Assembly (NCBI RefSeq): GCF_029024965.1
Contig: NZ_CP118982.1
Coordinates: 1,984,001-2,048,000, forward strand
Direction of reading: 5' to 3'
Length of the DNA stretch: 64,000 nucleotides
Origin: Staphylococcus equorum
GTDB taxonomy: Bacteria > Bacillota > Bacilli > Staphylococcales > Staphylococcaceae
This document shows, piece by piece, positions 30,246 through 38,725 of the stretch. The notes under the pieces are model-generated. The model was not told the DNA's origin. It saw nothing but the letters and a program-made list of their open reading frames with translations, and did no database searches. Positions within the stretch are counted from its first letter, which is position 1. Every line of letters starts with the position of its first letter. Made by a program: the position numbers and the translations under genes.

Positions 30246-30380
30246 ATGAAAAAAATTGCCTTAGTCTCATTAGGTATTGTTTCATTTTCACTATTAGTAA
30301 AATCTATATTAAGTACATCTACTGATTACGGCACAGATGAATATATTGTTGAAGAAGATAGAACAAACGATCAATTTTAA
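30246..30380 (+). CDS. 44-residue membrane-anchored peptide
   Basis: One hydrophobic helix (residues 4-23) follows a short basic N-terminus; the tail is acidic (TDEYIVEEDRTNDQF). The ATG at 30246 has AGAGGAG upstream; a 17-residue in-frame extension lacks a site. Same length and architecture as 28402-28536. Function unknown. Confidence 0.6.
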   Translation: MKKIALVSLGIVSFSLLVKSILSTSTDYGTDEYIVEEDRTNDQF

Positions 30381-30428
30381 TCATTTTTTACATTGCAATT
30401 CTATCAAATCATTATAGAAATAGATAAA

Positions 30429-30468
30429 GCGAGGCTGAGTTCATATATACATTTCTCAGTCTTTTTAT
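30429..30468 (+). terminator. Terminator
   Basis: GAGGCTGAG pairs with CTCAGTCTT (one G-T pair) and is followed by TTT. Confidence 0.65.
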
Positions 30469-30615
30469 ATCGTTTAATCACCCTTTTTAAAATCCAATTA
30501 TTTCCTATTTGATCAAAAATGCTTTAATATAATCGTTAGGTAACATTTTACACTCAAAAGTTTTTGATTTCCTCTTTCTTGCACTTTCGTATTTCTATTT
30601 GATGAGGTGATAAAG

Positions 30616-30792
30616 ATGCAAATTCTAAGAAAAGTATATGAAAACAAGGCACCTATTTATCATATAAAGACAAACTTAGGTCTATTAATTAAAGTCAAAA
30701 CTGATGACAAATCGAATAAAACTGAAATAACTCACTTATTAACTGCCGTTGCTAAAGACATGGACGAAAAATTAAAAAATAATATTGAATAA
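30616..30792 (+). CDS. Small conserved protein, first of a paralogous pair
   Basis: The 58-residue protein is soluble, with two beta strands (PIYHIKTNLGLLIKVK) and a C-terminal amphipathic helix (ITHLLTAVAKDMDEKL). It is about 45 percent identical by eye to the product of 31581-31748, sharing LRKVY, PIYH[IV]KT and the C-terminal DMD/DID. The ATG at 30616 has GAGGTGATAA upstream. Function unknown. Confidence 0.65.
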   Translation: MQILRKVYENKAPIYHIKTNLGLLIKVKTDDKSNKTEITHLLTAVAKDMDEKLKNNIE

Positions 30793-30830
30793 CGGAAAAG
30801 CTATACACCACTCGTGTTTATTCAAATAAA

Positions 30831-30877
30831 ATACAGTCCAATAAATTGAATTAAATTCAACTTATTGGACTGTATCT
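30831..30877. terminator. Bidirectional terminator
   Basis: ATACAGTCCAATAA pairs perfectly with TTATTGGACTGTAT and an inner AATTGAAT/ATTCAA dyad extends it; it lies between convergent genes. Confidence 0.8.
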
Positions 30878-30886
30878 TTATATACA

Positions 30887-31117
30887 TTAATTCATAACAA
30901 CTATAATAAAACCTACAAATAATATAAGCATAGATAATCTAGGTTTTTGCTTTCCGACTAATCCACTAAGTAAGACTAATGATAGCCCTACAATGAGTAA
31001 TTGACCATTAAAAGTTGTAATACCCATGGCATCACCAACCATCATAATCACACCATAAACAATGATCAATGCTATAAATATGCTACAAACCAATGATAGT
31101 ATATTGAGTAATTTCAT
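30887..31117 (-). CDS. Small membrane protein, three predicted helices
   Basis: The 76-residue protein is largely hydrophobic, with helices at about 5-27, 37-52 and 60-75 and a short basic turn GKQKPRLS. The ATG has AAAGGATG upstream. I do not recognise the family. The 31118-31580 gap behind its start holds a hairpin (ACGCCACTT...AAGTGGCGT at 31181-31203) and otherwise AT-rich DNA. Confidence 0.65.
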   Translation of the reverse strand: MKLLNILSLVCSIFIALIIVYGVIMMVGDAMGITTFNGQLLIVGLSLVLLSGLVGKQKPRLSMLILFVGFIIVVMN

Positions 31118-31180
31118 CTTTTACATCCTTTTAATTTAAATGATACTATTAATATAACTTATCGCTATTATAAAAGAAAT

Positions 31181-31203
31181 ACGCCACTTCGAAAAGTGGC
31201 GTG
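31181..31203. terminator. Short perfect hairpin
   Basis: ACGCCACTT and AAGTGGCGT are separated by a 5-base loop, without a T-run on either side; an RNA element or weak terminator. Confidence 0.4.
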
Positions 31204-31580
31204 AAATCTCGAATCGAAAATATATTCCACACTAAAGTTTGGAGGACTTCTTGTGCTTAGTTATATTTACCCGTTTTTATATAATAAAAACCTAAATAAC
31301 TAAATTTTGTAAATCGTTCTCAAATTATTTATTTGAACTTATAATTGATTTATCAATGAAGAATATAGCAATATATGTAAATATTAATAAATTTAAATAA
31401 AATTAATCATACTGTTGGAAATGAATCCAACAAAAAGTTATCCTATAGTTAAAGTATTAATAACTAGCAATTTATTTTATAAAAATGATTGCTAGTTACG
31501 ATAACAACTCAATTCTTTACTTTTAACCATTATGTGTTACTAATTATATTGAATTGTTTCAGATAAAAAAGGGTGATGAA

Positions 31581-31748
31581 ATGGAAGTACTACGCAAAGT
31601 TTATAAAGATGACGAGCCTATCTATCATGTTAAAACAGATAAAGGTTCTGTTATAAGAATTAAAGGTTCTGATGATTTAACGGACTCTGAAACTGAAGAA
31701 TTATTAATGTTAGTTTCTCAAGATATTGATAAAATGAAAAAACAATAA
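31581..31748 (+). CDS. Small conserved protein, second of a paralogous pair
   Basis: The 55-residue protein shares LRKVYKD, PIYHVKTDKGSVIRIK and a C-terminal helix (TEELLMLVSQDIDKM) with the product of 30616-30792. The ATG at 31581 has AAGGGTGATG upstream. The two are separated by an unrelated membrane-protein gene on the opposite strand. Function unknown. Confidence 0.65.
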   Translation: MEVLRKVYKDDEPIYHVKTDKGSVIRIKGSDDLTDSETEELLMLVSQDIDKMKKQ

Positions 31749-31923
31749 ATCAGAAGCTAAAGGATATGCATTTAAGTTGGTGTATCAACCGGAGATATTC
31801 AAACAAACATTAAGGGGCTATCACATTTGTTTGAAAAAAAGTCTTTCTAAATGATTTTTCTAAAGACGATGAGTTCAAAAAGACCGAAATTACATCTAGG
31901 TAAACCCTAGTTAAATTTAAAAG

Positions 31924-31956
31924 AGTAGTTTCCATTTCGGAAGCTACTTTTTTTAA
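31924..31956 (+). terminator. Terminator
   Basis: AGTAG-TTCC pairs with GGAA-CTACT around ATTTC and is followed by six T residues. Confidence 0.7.
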
Positions 31957-32023
31957 ATCTATCTAATCCGTTTTGTATTAAATTTAAACAGTTCAAACAC
32001 ATTTCGTTTATTAAACCTTCTTA

Positions 32024-32461
32024 TTATCTTACCATCATTTCAAATTTAATATGTGGAATATCGTCTTCTAAATAAATATCAGAAACACCTTTAAAACCAA
32101 ATGATTCATAAAATGATTTTAAATAGGCTTGCCCCGAAATACTGATGAGTGATCCACTATATTTTTCATTTATAATATCTATTGTTTTCTGTACAATGTT
32201 ACGCCCAAAGCCTCGCATTCTATAGTTTTGTGCCACTAGCACCCTTCCGAAGCTAATATGCGACTGGCGATCAACAATACGCGTGTATGCAGCAATATGG
32301 TTTTCATCCTTCAATATAATATGCAAAGCTTCCTCGTCGTCTTTATCTATTTCTTGGTATGCACATTTTTGCTCTACTACGAATACTTTTATTCTTTCTT
32401 CTAAAATATGTAATAGTTCAATATTTGATAAATCTTTTGTCCGTTTAACTACTAATTCCAT
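32024..32461 (-). CDS. ElaA-like GNAT acetyltransferase
   Basis: The 145-residue protein has the ElaA pattern: N-terminal LEERIKVFVVEQKCAYQEID (about 20-40, split as RIKVFVVEQ and CAYQEID), AYTRIV, FGRVLVAQNYRMRGFGRNI (about 71-89) with the acetyl-CoA loop RMRGFG, and FYESFGFKGVSDIYLEDDIPH near the end. Substrate unknown. The ATG has ATAGGAGG seven bases upstream. Confidence 0.85.
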   Translation of the reverse strand: MELVVKRTKDLSNIELLHILEERIKVFVVEQKCAYQEIDKDDEEALHIILKDENHIAAYTRIVDRQSHISFGRVLVAQNYRMRGFGRNIVQKTIDIINEKYSGSLISISGQAYLKSFYESFGFKGVSDIYLEDDIPHIKFEMMVR

Positions 32462-32550
32462 AAAACACCTCCTATAATTCTTAGAAAATAAACTAAATTA
32501 ATATTAATGGTAATAGTTCAGTAGTCGGTTACAGTGTCTTTCATCATATA

Positions 32551-32937
32551 TTATTGTTCTATAAGTTGAATTAAATTACCACAAGTATCTTTTATAACCG
32601 CAAGTTTGGTGCCATCAACTACCTTAGGTTTAGTATGAAACTCGACACCTAAATTAACTAAACGCTCATGTGATGCTTCCATATTTTCAACACCAAACAT
32701 AGTTACGGGTATACCAGCACTATATAAACCTTCTTGATAATTTTTGGCAATCTCACTCACATTAGGTTCTAACACTATTTCAACTGGATTATTAGAATTA
32801 TTTTCTTTTACGGTCAACCATTTAAATTCCCCGCCCATTTCAATATCATGTTTCAGTTCGAATCCTAATTTTTCAGTATAGAATTGTTTCGCTTTATCTT
32901 GATTATCAACAAAAATACTCATAGCAATAATTTTCAT
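32551..32937 (-). CDS. Glyoxalase/VOC superfamily protein
   Basis: The 128-residue protein has a VOC fold: MSIFVDNQDKAKQFYTEKLGFELK (first beta-alpha unit, metal-site region), EFKWLTVKE, and the C-terminal GTKLAVIKDTCGNLIQLIEQ. Relatives include glyoxalase I and dioxygenase-like enzymes; the substrate cannot be told. The ATG has AAGGTGG upstream. Confidence 0.85.
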   Translation of the reverse strand: MKIIAMSIFVDNQDKAKQFYTEKLGFELKHDIEMGGEFKWLTVKENNSNNPVEIVLEPNVSEIAKNYQEGLYSAGIPVTMFGVENMEASHERLVNLGVEFHTKPKVVDGTKLAVIKDTCGNLIQLIEQ

Positions 32938-33131
32938 ATGAATCCACCTTATCTCTCTTTTTCGAATTTTTTATTATTAATACATTCTAATCCTGCTCTT
33001 ATTTACCAAGCTAAATTGCATAATACCAGTATATGATAACGCCTTTATAAGTTCACTGATTTGAAAATAAATAGTGTGTATACTACAATTAAATACGGAT
33101 TTTATTACAACTCGTTTGGGAGTGATTAATT

Positions 33132-33332
33132 GTGAAAGTACTAAATGATTTACGTGAAAAATATAATTTAAGTATCTCTAGATTAGTTGTTAATTTAAAT
33201 AATAACTATGGCAAAGATTTTAGAATTTGTCAGGTTTGGGATTGGGAAAATGGATACCGTCGTGTTTCAGAAAACGATATTGCCATTCTCGCAGATTATT
33301 TTAATGTTTCTAAACAGACATTTAGTGCATAA
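33132..33332 (+). CDS. Small HTH (Xre-like) protein, GTG start
   Basis: The 66-residue protein reads as one helix-turn-helix domain: LREKYNLSISRLVVNLN as helices 1-2 and ISENDIAILADYFNVSKQTF-like end (here SENDIAILADYFNVSKQT) as the typical C-terminal Xre helices. The central QVWDWENGYR matches the recognition-helix region. GTG at 33132 has GGGAGTGA eight bases upstream. A single-domain regulator; targets unknown. Confidence 0.7.
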   Translation: MKVLNDLREKYNLSISRLVVNLNNNYGKDFRICQVWDWENGYRRVSENDIAILADYFNVSKQTFSA

Positions 33333-33401
33333 TGCTATTGTTATATTAAGCTAAGTACGCATTAAGGGACAGAAATTCGAATAACGTTCTTAGTTATAAT
33401 A

Positions 33402-33433
33402 AAGTGGGAAACAACAATCGTTTTCCACTTTTA
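33402..33433. terminator. Bidirectional terminator
   Basis: AAAGTGG-AAAC pairs with GTTTTCCACTTT around CAATC; T-run follows on the plus side and the convergent gene ends within it. Confidence 0.75.
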
Positions 33434-33613
33434 TTTTTTAAATACGACGGTAATAAAATAATCTACACCTTCCAAACTATTTGTAACAGATGGTGTAACG
33501 CTCACAAGATCCCAATGTTGCTTTTCACTAACTTCTTGTAGGAATTCGTTCACTCGTTCATCGAAAGCTTCAAAACCCTCTTCATATTGCATATGCAATG
33601 TTTTTATCATCAT
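33431..33613 (-). CDS. Small Cse60-like protein
   Basis: The 60-residue protein has a beta-alpha-beta layout, with a long helix FDERVNEFLQEVSE and strands WDLVSVTPSV and YFITVVFKK, resembling the sporulation-named Cse60/DUF2758 family, which also occurs in non-sporulating Firmicutes. Function unknown. The ATG has AAGGAGAG nine bases upstream. Confidence 0.55.
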   Translation of the reverse strand: MMIKTLHMQYEEGFEAFDERVNEFLQEVSEKQHWDLVSVTPSVTNSLEGVDYFITVVFKK

Positions 33614-33742
33614 AAATAATTTCTCTCCTTAAACATGACTTCTACACTTATTGTAAAATGTTCAATAGTTCAAAACAAACATTTCCTGATAGTTAATAAA
33701 GTATTGAGCAATAATAATGATGTATACTTTAAAATTCCAAAG

Positions 33743-34552
33743 CTATTTTAGTTCATAATTTAGCCAATCTACAATTTCATTAAATATACTTTTGTTATAA
33801 GAAGATTCGTTAAATATTTCGTGTTGCAAGCCGTCATAAATATGAATAGATTTATGCTCTGAGCCTATTTCATTATATAATTGAATTGAGTCCTTATAAC
33901 TAACTAAACCGTCTTCTTTACCATGTAACATTAATATATTATCCTTGAACTGCTTTGCGTTATTTTTTAAATACTCAACACCATCAAGTAATGTATAAAT
34001 GAGCCCCATGGATATTTGTTTCGCATTTAAATCATCTAATTTATACTTTTCAACAACTGTTTGGTCAGAACATAATCCATCACTTAATTCATTTTCTACA
34101 TATTCATATGGAGACATACTTCTATCTAGCTCACCAAATAATTTAATATTATAACGTGTTAATCCCCCCGAAGTGATTATGCCATCTACTGCATTGGGAT
34201 ATTGCGTACCAAATAATGTCACTGTATAGCCTCCCATACTATGGCCAATCAAGTATACTTTACCCTCAAAATTCGATTCCACATAATTAATTACTGCTGA
34301 TAAATCTTCTACTATTTCATTCATATTACTATAATACGTTTGACGTCCTTCTGAGCGTCCATGTCCTCGTTGATCATATCGAATGACATTGAATTTATTT
34401 AAATTTAAATGCCTTGTTAATTCATCATAGCGATCTAAATGTTCTCCTAATCCATGCACTACGATGATATTTGCTTGTGCTTCTTTAACATCATTAATCT
34501 TCGTATAAATTCGGGTACTATCTTGAGAATTTAAATATTTTATATAATTCAT
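33743..34552 (-). CDS. Alpha/beta hydrolase, monoacylglycerol-lipase type
   Basis: The 269-residue protein has the serine hydrolase layout of lysophospholipase/monoacylglycerol lipases: oxyanion HGLGEHLDRY (33-42), RYDQRGHGRSEG, nucleophile GHSMGGY (Ser105), acid LHGKEDGLV (about 216-224) and histidine YDGLQHE (about 247). The ATG at 34552 has GAAAGGGTGG upstream; 13 upstream residues are unsupported. It lacks a signal peptide, so it should be cytoplasmic. Confidence 0.9.
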   Translation of the reverse strand: MNYIKYLNSQDSTRIYTKINDVKEAQANIIVVHGLGEHLDRYDELTRHLNLNKFNVIRYDQRGHGRSEGRQTYYSNMNEIVEDLSAVINYVESNFEGKVYLIGHSMGGYTVTLFGTQYPNAVDGIITSGGLTRYNIKLFGELDRSMSPYEYVENELSDGLCSDQTVVEKYKLDDLNAKQISMGLIYTLLDGVEYLKNNAKQFKDNILMLHGKEDGLVSYKDSIQLYNEIGSEHKSIHIYDGLQHEIFNESSYNKSIFNEIVDWLNYELK

Positions 34553-34728
34553 AAAATCCACCCTTTCATTTAAATTATTGCGCCTCAACAATTTTATTCT
34601 AACGGCTCTTTAAAACAACATGACTGTATGATTATTCATGCACGTATGAGTAATAACATATTATATCTATACCCCTAAATTTCTAATATATTTTATTTTC
34701 CGTAGTATATAGAAATGGTTTAATTAAA

Positions 34729-34762
34729 AAAAGCCAACAAAGTCAGAAACTTTGTTGGCACT
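34729..34762 (-). terminator. Terminator of TspO gene
   Basis: GCCAACAAAGT pairs perfectly with ACTTTGTTGGC around a 4-base loop; a T-run follows on the minus strand. Confidence 0.85.
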
Positions 34763-34775
34763 CTAAATTAAAATC

Positions 34776-35270
34776 TTATTTACAGAGACCATTTGAATAC
34801 TCTGGGTTATCTTTATTTAACAACCAATTGCCAGTATTTAAATAGCTGGCATAACTAGACCAAAGAACATAAGGGAAAAGCAAGATACCTGAAATAGGCT
34901 TGTTTTTAAAAAATACAACAACGTTAGTTGTTACTGCTATTAATAAAATAAAACTCTCAATCAATGCGATGCCCCTTACTTTCTTTTTAAAATACAATAA
35001 TGACCATAGAAAATTCAAACTAAGCTGAGTATAATGCGTAACAGTTGCTGCTTTGGTATTTGTTCCATTGCCTTTAACCAAATTATAAGCTATACCCATG
35101 CATAAATATAATATTGGCCAAACAATAGGAAACGCATATCGTGGTGGAGAATACGGTGGTTTTTCAAATTTGCCATAATCTTTTGGTGCTTCTTTTGCAG
35201 TGATTTTGCCTATGATATTTCCACCCACAAAAGGTAATAATGTTCTCGTTAACATTTTTATCATTCCCAT
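34776..35270 (-). CDS. TspO/MBR family membrane protein
   Basis: The 164-residue protein has five membrane helices and the TspO signatures KPPYSPPRYAFPIVWPILY (about 37-55) and SLNFLWSLLYF (about 84-94). TspO proteins bind or degrade porphyrins and are linked to stress responses. The ATG has AGGAGG seven bases upstream. It lies 12 bases after the DUF1722 gene and may be in its transcript. Confidence 0.9.
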   Translation of the reverse strand: MGMIKMLTRTLLPFVGGNIIGKITAKEAPKDYGKFEKPPYSPPRYAFPIVWPILYLCMGIAYNLVKGNGTNTKAATVTHYTQLSLNFLWSLLYFKKKVRGIALIESFILLIAVTTNVVVFFKNKPISGILLFPYVLWSSYASYLNTGNWLLNKDNPEYSNGLCK

Positions 35271-35281
35271 TATAATTCCTC

Positions 35282-35659
35282 CTATTTCAAATTTTTTATA
35301 ATTGAAGATTGTTTTATATAATCAACGTTGTAAAAATAAGCCATACTTTTGAGAAATTCTAAAAGATAAGTTTCATCTATTTTATGTTGTTGAAATTGAT
35401 ATTTTAAACTTTTCTGGAATTCATTTTCTGATGAACTACGTATTTTTTTAAAATACCCCCACATATGATCATAAGCATTGATAATAGAACCTTCAGTTGG
35501 CTTTAATATTAACGCATATGAAATCAAAGATGCTATATCTCCATATGTCGGATTTTGTTTCATTCTTTCTCTAATTTTATTGTAACTATTTTGGTCGTGC
35601 CACAGCACTTCATATTTATATTGACGCCATAACTGTTCAATTTGATAACGTTGTGTCAT
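35282..35659 (-). CDS. DUF1722 (YbgA-like) protein
   Basis: The 125-residue protein begins TQRYQIEQLWRQYKYEVLWHD and has the helical DUF1722/YbgA pattern, a domain often fused or adjacent to DNA photolyases. The start at 35659 is inside the end of the Pdg gene (23-base overlap), so translation is coupled. A longer reading upstream in this frame is only a shadow of Pdg. Role in DNA damage is inferred from the neighbour. Confidence 0.65.
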   Translation of the reverse strand: MTQRYQIEQLWRQYKYEVLWHDQNSYNKIRERMKQNPTYGDIASLISYALILKPTEGSIINAYDHMWGYFKKIRSSSENEFQKSLKYQFQQHKIDETYLLEFLKSMAYFYNVDYIKQSSIIKNLK

Positions 35660-36143
35660 ATTTATCCGTACCTTTTTTAATACCACATCGTGGCGGTATT
35701 TTATCTTTTTTCCATTTATTGAATAATAATGTTTGATATAACTCAAATGCATCTTCACCGTGTACTTTATAATCACCAAAAACATAAAATGGAGGTAGTT
35801 TTTCATGTGAAAAATATTTTTGATATTCTTTTTTATAAACAATTTCTCTCAAACGTGCTATATCATTTTTAAAATCTACAGACCGTTTTCCTCCTCGGCG
35901 AATATGCTCTTCGTTCATACATTCTAAAATTTTGAAAGTATCTATAATATATGGTTCGCCATTGTTATAAACATGAGCAACAATTGGATGTTTAATATAA
36001 TTACTGTTTACATCAACAAGGTTTAACTTTGCTAAACATACTCTAATAATTTGATATAATTCTAATACTTGCTTCGATAGCCTTCTATTATCTAAAAAAC
36101 GTGCACTTTTCTTATGGTCTGAGCTTATTCTGAAAATTTGCAT
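35637..36143 (-). CDS. Pyrimidine dimer DNA glycosylase (T4 endonuclease V-like)
   Basis: The 168-residue protein matches the Pyr_excise family: N-terminal MQIFRISSDHKKSARFLDNRRLSKQ split as MQIFRISSDHKKSARF and LDNRRLSKQVLEL, IKHPIVAHV, and GGKRSVDF. Such enzymes cut the glycosyl bond of UV-induced pyrimidine dimers. The ATG at 36143 follows AAGGGAAG with six bases spacing; the ATG two codons earlier is too close. It overlaps the DUF1722 gene by 23 bases. Confidence 0.75.
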   Translation of the reverse strand: MQIFRISSDHKKSARFLDNRRLSKQVLELYQIIRVCLAKLNLVDVNSNYIKHPIVAHVYNNGEPYIIDTFKILECMNEEHIRRGGKRSVDFKNDIARLREIVYKKEYQKYFSHEKLPPFYVFGDYKVHGEDAFELYQTLLFNKWKKDKIPPRCGIKKGTDKYDTTLSN

Positions 36144-36422
36144 ATGCATCTTCCCTTACTTATATAGATTATGAATTCTCTAACAAAGTCATTTTTTAAA
36201 TCCCTACATACAGTATTCACTTTTAAATATTTATATGCAAATGAGAGCTATTTCTCTCAATTTAAATTACCTCTAAAATAAATTAAGCTTCAGTAAATAG
36301 AACACTAAATTAAATACTTTTTATAATTCTTGTAAAAGCTTACTCTAAATTCGCTTAATATCAACCTTTGCCCAACTTTTATTTTACAGTTAATGATATG
36401 CTTATATAGGAGGCTGATATTA

Positions 36423-36695
36423 ATGTCAAAATACATATTGTCGTATAATTTGAATTCTATTTCATATGGTTATGAAAAATTGCCTGCTAAATTAAATACC
36501 TTGGGTAATGCTTTGTATATTTATAGAGGGTTATGGCTTTTAAAAAGTGATTTAGAAAGAAACGAAATATACGAAAGTATTAAAAATTCTTTTAATTCAA
36601 ACGATGATTTTTTAATATTTAAATTTGAAGAAAGTCCATTAGGTATGTTAAGCGAACAAAAATACGATGAAATCTTGCAAATACTTAATGATTAA
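36423..36695 (+). CDS. Small ferredoxin-fold protein (SinR/Cas2-like shape)
   Basis: The 90-residue protein has a beta-alpha-beta-beta-alpha-beta layout: KYILSYNLN, YEKLPAKLNTLG, GLWLLKSD, IYESIKNSF, DFLIFKFE. This is the pattern of small proteins annotated as SinR-type or Cas2-like; no cas genes or CRISPR repeats are near, so a CRISPR role is not supported. The ATG at 36423 has AGGAGG upstream and a terminator follows. Confidence 0.55.
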   Translation: MSKYILSYNLNSISYGYEKLPAKLNTLGNALYIYRGLWLLKSDLERNEIYESIKNSFNSNDDFLIFKFEESPLGMLSEQKYDEILQILND

Positions 36696-36727
36696 ACACA
36701 TCCAAAATTACTGATGTGTTTTTTATT
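36694..36727 (+). terminator. Terminator
   Basis: AACACATC pairs with GATGTGTT around a 10-base loop and is followed by TTTT. Confidence 0.75.
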
Positions 36728-36843
36728 TACATAAATTTCATAGAATAATTCTTGCTATATATTTAAAATTCAATCTTTTTATTACTTTCTACAACAATAA
36801 ATAGTACAATATAAATATTAAGTTATTTATTGGGGGATGCAAA

Positions 36844-37569
36844 ATGAAAAAGATTTTTGTTTTATTTTTAATGAGTTTTTTAGTATTAGCAGCATGTAGT
36901 AACGAAAATGAAAGTAATTCTGATGAAAAAAAGTCTCAAGCTTCCGAGAATAAATCAGAAAAAAAGAAGAATGACGATGATAAAAATAAAGAGTCTGATG
37001 AATCAAACTCTAAAGTTTCAAATAAGGAACAAAATAACACTAGCAATGACACACAAAGTAGTAATGAATCATCTGTTGAAAATGAGGAACTAAATCAAGA
37101 CGTGACTCAAAATAATAATCAACAAAATAGAGCTCTAACAAAAGACGAAATAACACAAAAAATGAAGAATGGCGTAAATGTTAATGGTATGGTTGATGCT
37201 GATGGAGATACTTGGTATCAAGCTCCGGGGAATGGAGATGTAGTAGGATATAATAAAGCTGACGGCACTCAATGTACTGTTGGTGGTTGCGTAACTCCAG
37301 AACAACAAATGGAAACTAATAGTGAAGATCCAGAAACTGCAAATACCGGTGATGTAAATACTGAAATTAATTCTGCAGAAACGGAAGATGAATATATAAA
37401 TGCATTACGCAAAAAATACAATGGTGGTCTTTCATCTGGAGAAATACAAACCAAACATGCAATTGAAGAAGGCTATTACGACGGCGATGATGCAGAAGAA
37501 GTATATAATGAAATAGAGCAACGTGAAGCAGAAGTCGACTCTGGGAAATATGATCACTATAAAGAATAA
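36844..37569 (+). CDS. Low-complexity lipoprotein with CTVGGC motif, copy 1 of 3
   Basis: The 241-residue precursor has a lipoprotein signal with lipobox VLAAC (Cys18), then about 95 residues of Ser/Asn/Glu/Lys-rich linker, then a folded part with DGDTWYQAPG, GTQCTVGGCVTPEQQ (about 140-154) and a helical acidic tail. Two paralogues sit at 47327 and 49981; the CTVGGC motif is shared with the latter. It is probably surface-exposed. GGGGGAT precedes the ATG, and a conserved AGTACAAT box lies about 40 bases upstream, as in the others. Confidence 0.75.
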   Translation: MKKIFVLFLMSFLVLAACSNENESNSDEKKSQASENKSEKKKNDDDKNKESDESNSKVSNKEQNNTSNDTQSSNESSVENEELNQDVTQNNNQQNRALTKDEITQKMKNGVNVNGMVDADGDTWYQAPGNGDVVGYNKADGTQCTVGGCVTPEQQMETNSEDPETANTGDVNTEINSAETEDEYINALRKKYNGGLSSGEIQTKHAIEEGYYDGDDAEEVYNEIEQREAEVDSGKYDHYKE

Positions 37570-37612
37570 AAATATAACAAATCTTATGATATAACGATTT
37601 ACACTTTAATTA

Positions 37613-37652
37613 AAGCGCCAATCCATCTTTTTGATGGATTGGCGCTTCTTTT
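37613..37652 (+). terminator. Terminator of lipoprotein gene
   Basis: AAGCGCCAATCCATC pairs perfectly with GATGGATTGGCGCTT around a 5-base loop, followed by TCTTTTG. Confidence 0.85.
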
Positions 37653-37706
37653 GTTAAAACACGTTAATTTATATAATCTATTTTAAATTTTTTTCCTTTT
37701 TAACAC

Positions 37707-37741
37707 AAAAAAACACCCACCCCGTAGGGTGAGTGTTAAAG
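37707..37741 (-). terminator. Terminator of cspC
   Basis: On the minus strand ACAC-CACCC pairs with GGGTG-GTGT around TACGG and is followed by seven T residues. Confidence 0.8.
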
Positions 37742-37759
37742 ATAATTTATTATTTTAAA

Positions 37760-37960
37760 TTATGCTTTGTTAACGTTAGCAGCTTGTTTACCACGGTCGC
37801 CATCAACGATGTCGAATTCAACTGTTTCGCCTTCTTCTAATGATTTGTAACCTTCAGAATTGATAGCTGAGAAATGTACGAATACGTCGTCGTTATTTTC
37901 TACTTCGATGAAACCGAAACCTTTATCTGCATTGAACCATTTTACTGTACCTTTATTCAT
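37760..37960 (-). CDS. cspC: Cold shock protein CspC
   Basis: This 66-residue single-domain protein binds single-stranded RNA and DNA and acts as an RNA chaperone. RNP1 KGFGFIEV (14-21) and RNP2 VFVHFSAI (26-33) are intact. The symbol follows the S. aureus gene in the same neighbourhood. GGAGG stands seven bases before the ATG. It has a strong promoter and an untranslated leader of about 115 bases, as usual for temperature-controlled csp genes. Confidence 0.9.
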   Translation of the reverse strand: MNKGTVKWFNADKGFGFIEVENNDDVFVHFSAINSEGYKSLEEGETVEFDIVDGDRGKQAANVNKA

Positions 37961-38111
37961 ATGAAAACCTCCGTGTGCTTTAGCACATATATTTGTAACT
38001 TGTTATTAAAAAATCCAAAGGAGTAAAATTCAATGAATAAGACTACTTTTAAAATTTCCGAATGAAAAATTACTTGAATACAAATATACTATGGTTATAA
38101 CGCTTTGTCAA
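37961..38111 (-). promoter_or_regulatory. cspC promoter and long 5' leader
   Basis: TTGACA (38111-38106) and TATATT (38088-38083) are exactly 17 bases apart on the minus strand. The transcript would carry about 115 untranslated bases with a hairpin GTGCTAAAGCAC just before the ribosome binding site, a likely place for post-transcriptional control. Confidence 0.75.
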
Positions 38112-38332
38112 CATCTTCTATAAAAATTTGTGTTTCTACAGTTTAATTAAACTATCAGATTTTAGTAAATATAAAATTAAATTAGCTTTTATTACCTTTT
38201 TTACAACAAATTAACTTTATATGTAGTACAATTAGATATAATTAGTTATACATCGTTCAAAACAATTAAAAAGTCACGAAAAATTACGAACGCATTCATT
38301 GTATAATAAATTCAATTTCCGAGGAGAAATTT

Positions 38333-38497
38333 ATGCAAATCATTAATTATAATATCAATCTTGACCACGTCACTTATACTGTTGAAACTAAAAACGGGCA
38401 TGTATTTACTCACAGTTTACCGAAAGATACCACTTCAAATAATATATATCGCTACTTAGAAATTTTATCAAATAATGTAGATGGAGCTAACTCATAA
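38333..38497 (+). CDS. Hypothetical 54-residue protein
   Basis: This short open frame encodes a beta-rich soluble peptide (INYNINLDHVTYTVETKNG, then HVFTHSLPKD and a helix). CGAGGAG lies six bases before the ATG, and the stop at 38497 directly abuts the ATG of the next gene, which supports a two-gene operon. An AGTACAATTA box is found about 100 bases upstream. Function unknown. Confidence 0.65.
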   Translation: MQIINYNINLDHVTYTVETKNGHVFTHSLPKDTTSNNIYRYLEILSNNVDGANS

Positions 38498-38725
38498 ATG
38501 GACATATTAATCATTATTACTTTCATAATTAGTTTGATTCTATTGATCATTAGTTTGTTTTCATTTTATGAATTTAATAATGAGCGCAAAATCATCAACG
38601 AAAAAAAATTAGACAATAACCATGAGTTAGGTATTCAAAAACAATCTAGAAAACTCGTGTTTTTTGGTGCTATCTTATTTATTTTATCAGCCGTATTTTT
38701 TGTGATTTCTATAATTTTATTATAA
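38498..38725 (+). CDS. Small two-pass membrane protein
   Basis: The 75-residue protein has two membrane helices (about 2-24 and 52-74) joined by a charged loop (NNERKIINEKKLDNNHE). Its ATG follows the stop of the 54-residue gene with no spacer, so its translation depends on the upstream frame. Function unknown. Confidence 0.65.
   Translation: MDILIIITFIISLILLIISLFSFYEFNNERKIINEKKLDNNHELGIQKQSRKLVFFGAILFILSAVFFVISIILL

Noticed and set aside
35660-35842. 61-residue N-terminal extension of the DUF1722 frame.
   Set aside because: It lies wholly inside the Pdg gene in another frame and has unusual composition.
36423-36695. Cas2-like shape suggesting CRISPR.
   Set aside because: No repeats, no cas1 or other cas genes anywhere in the window; the fold is shared with other small proteins.
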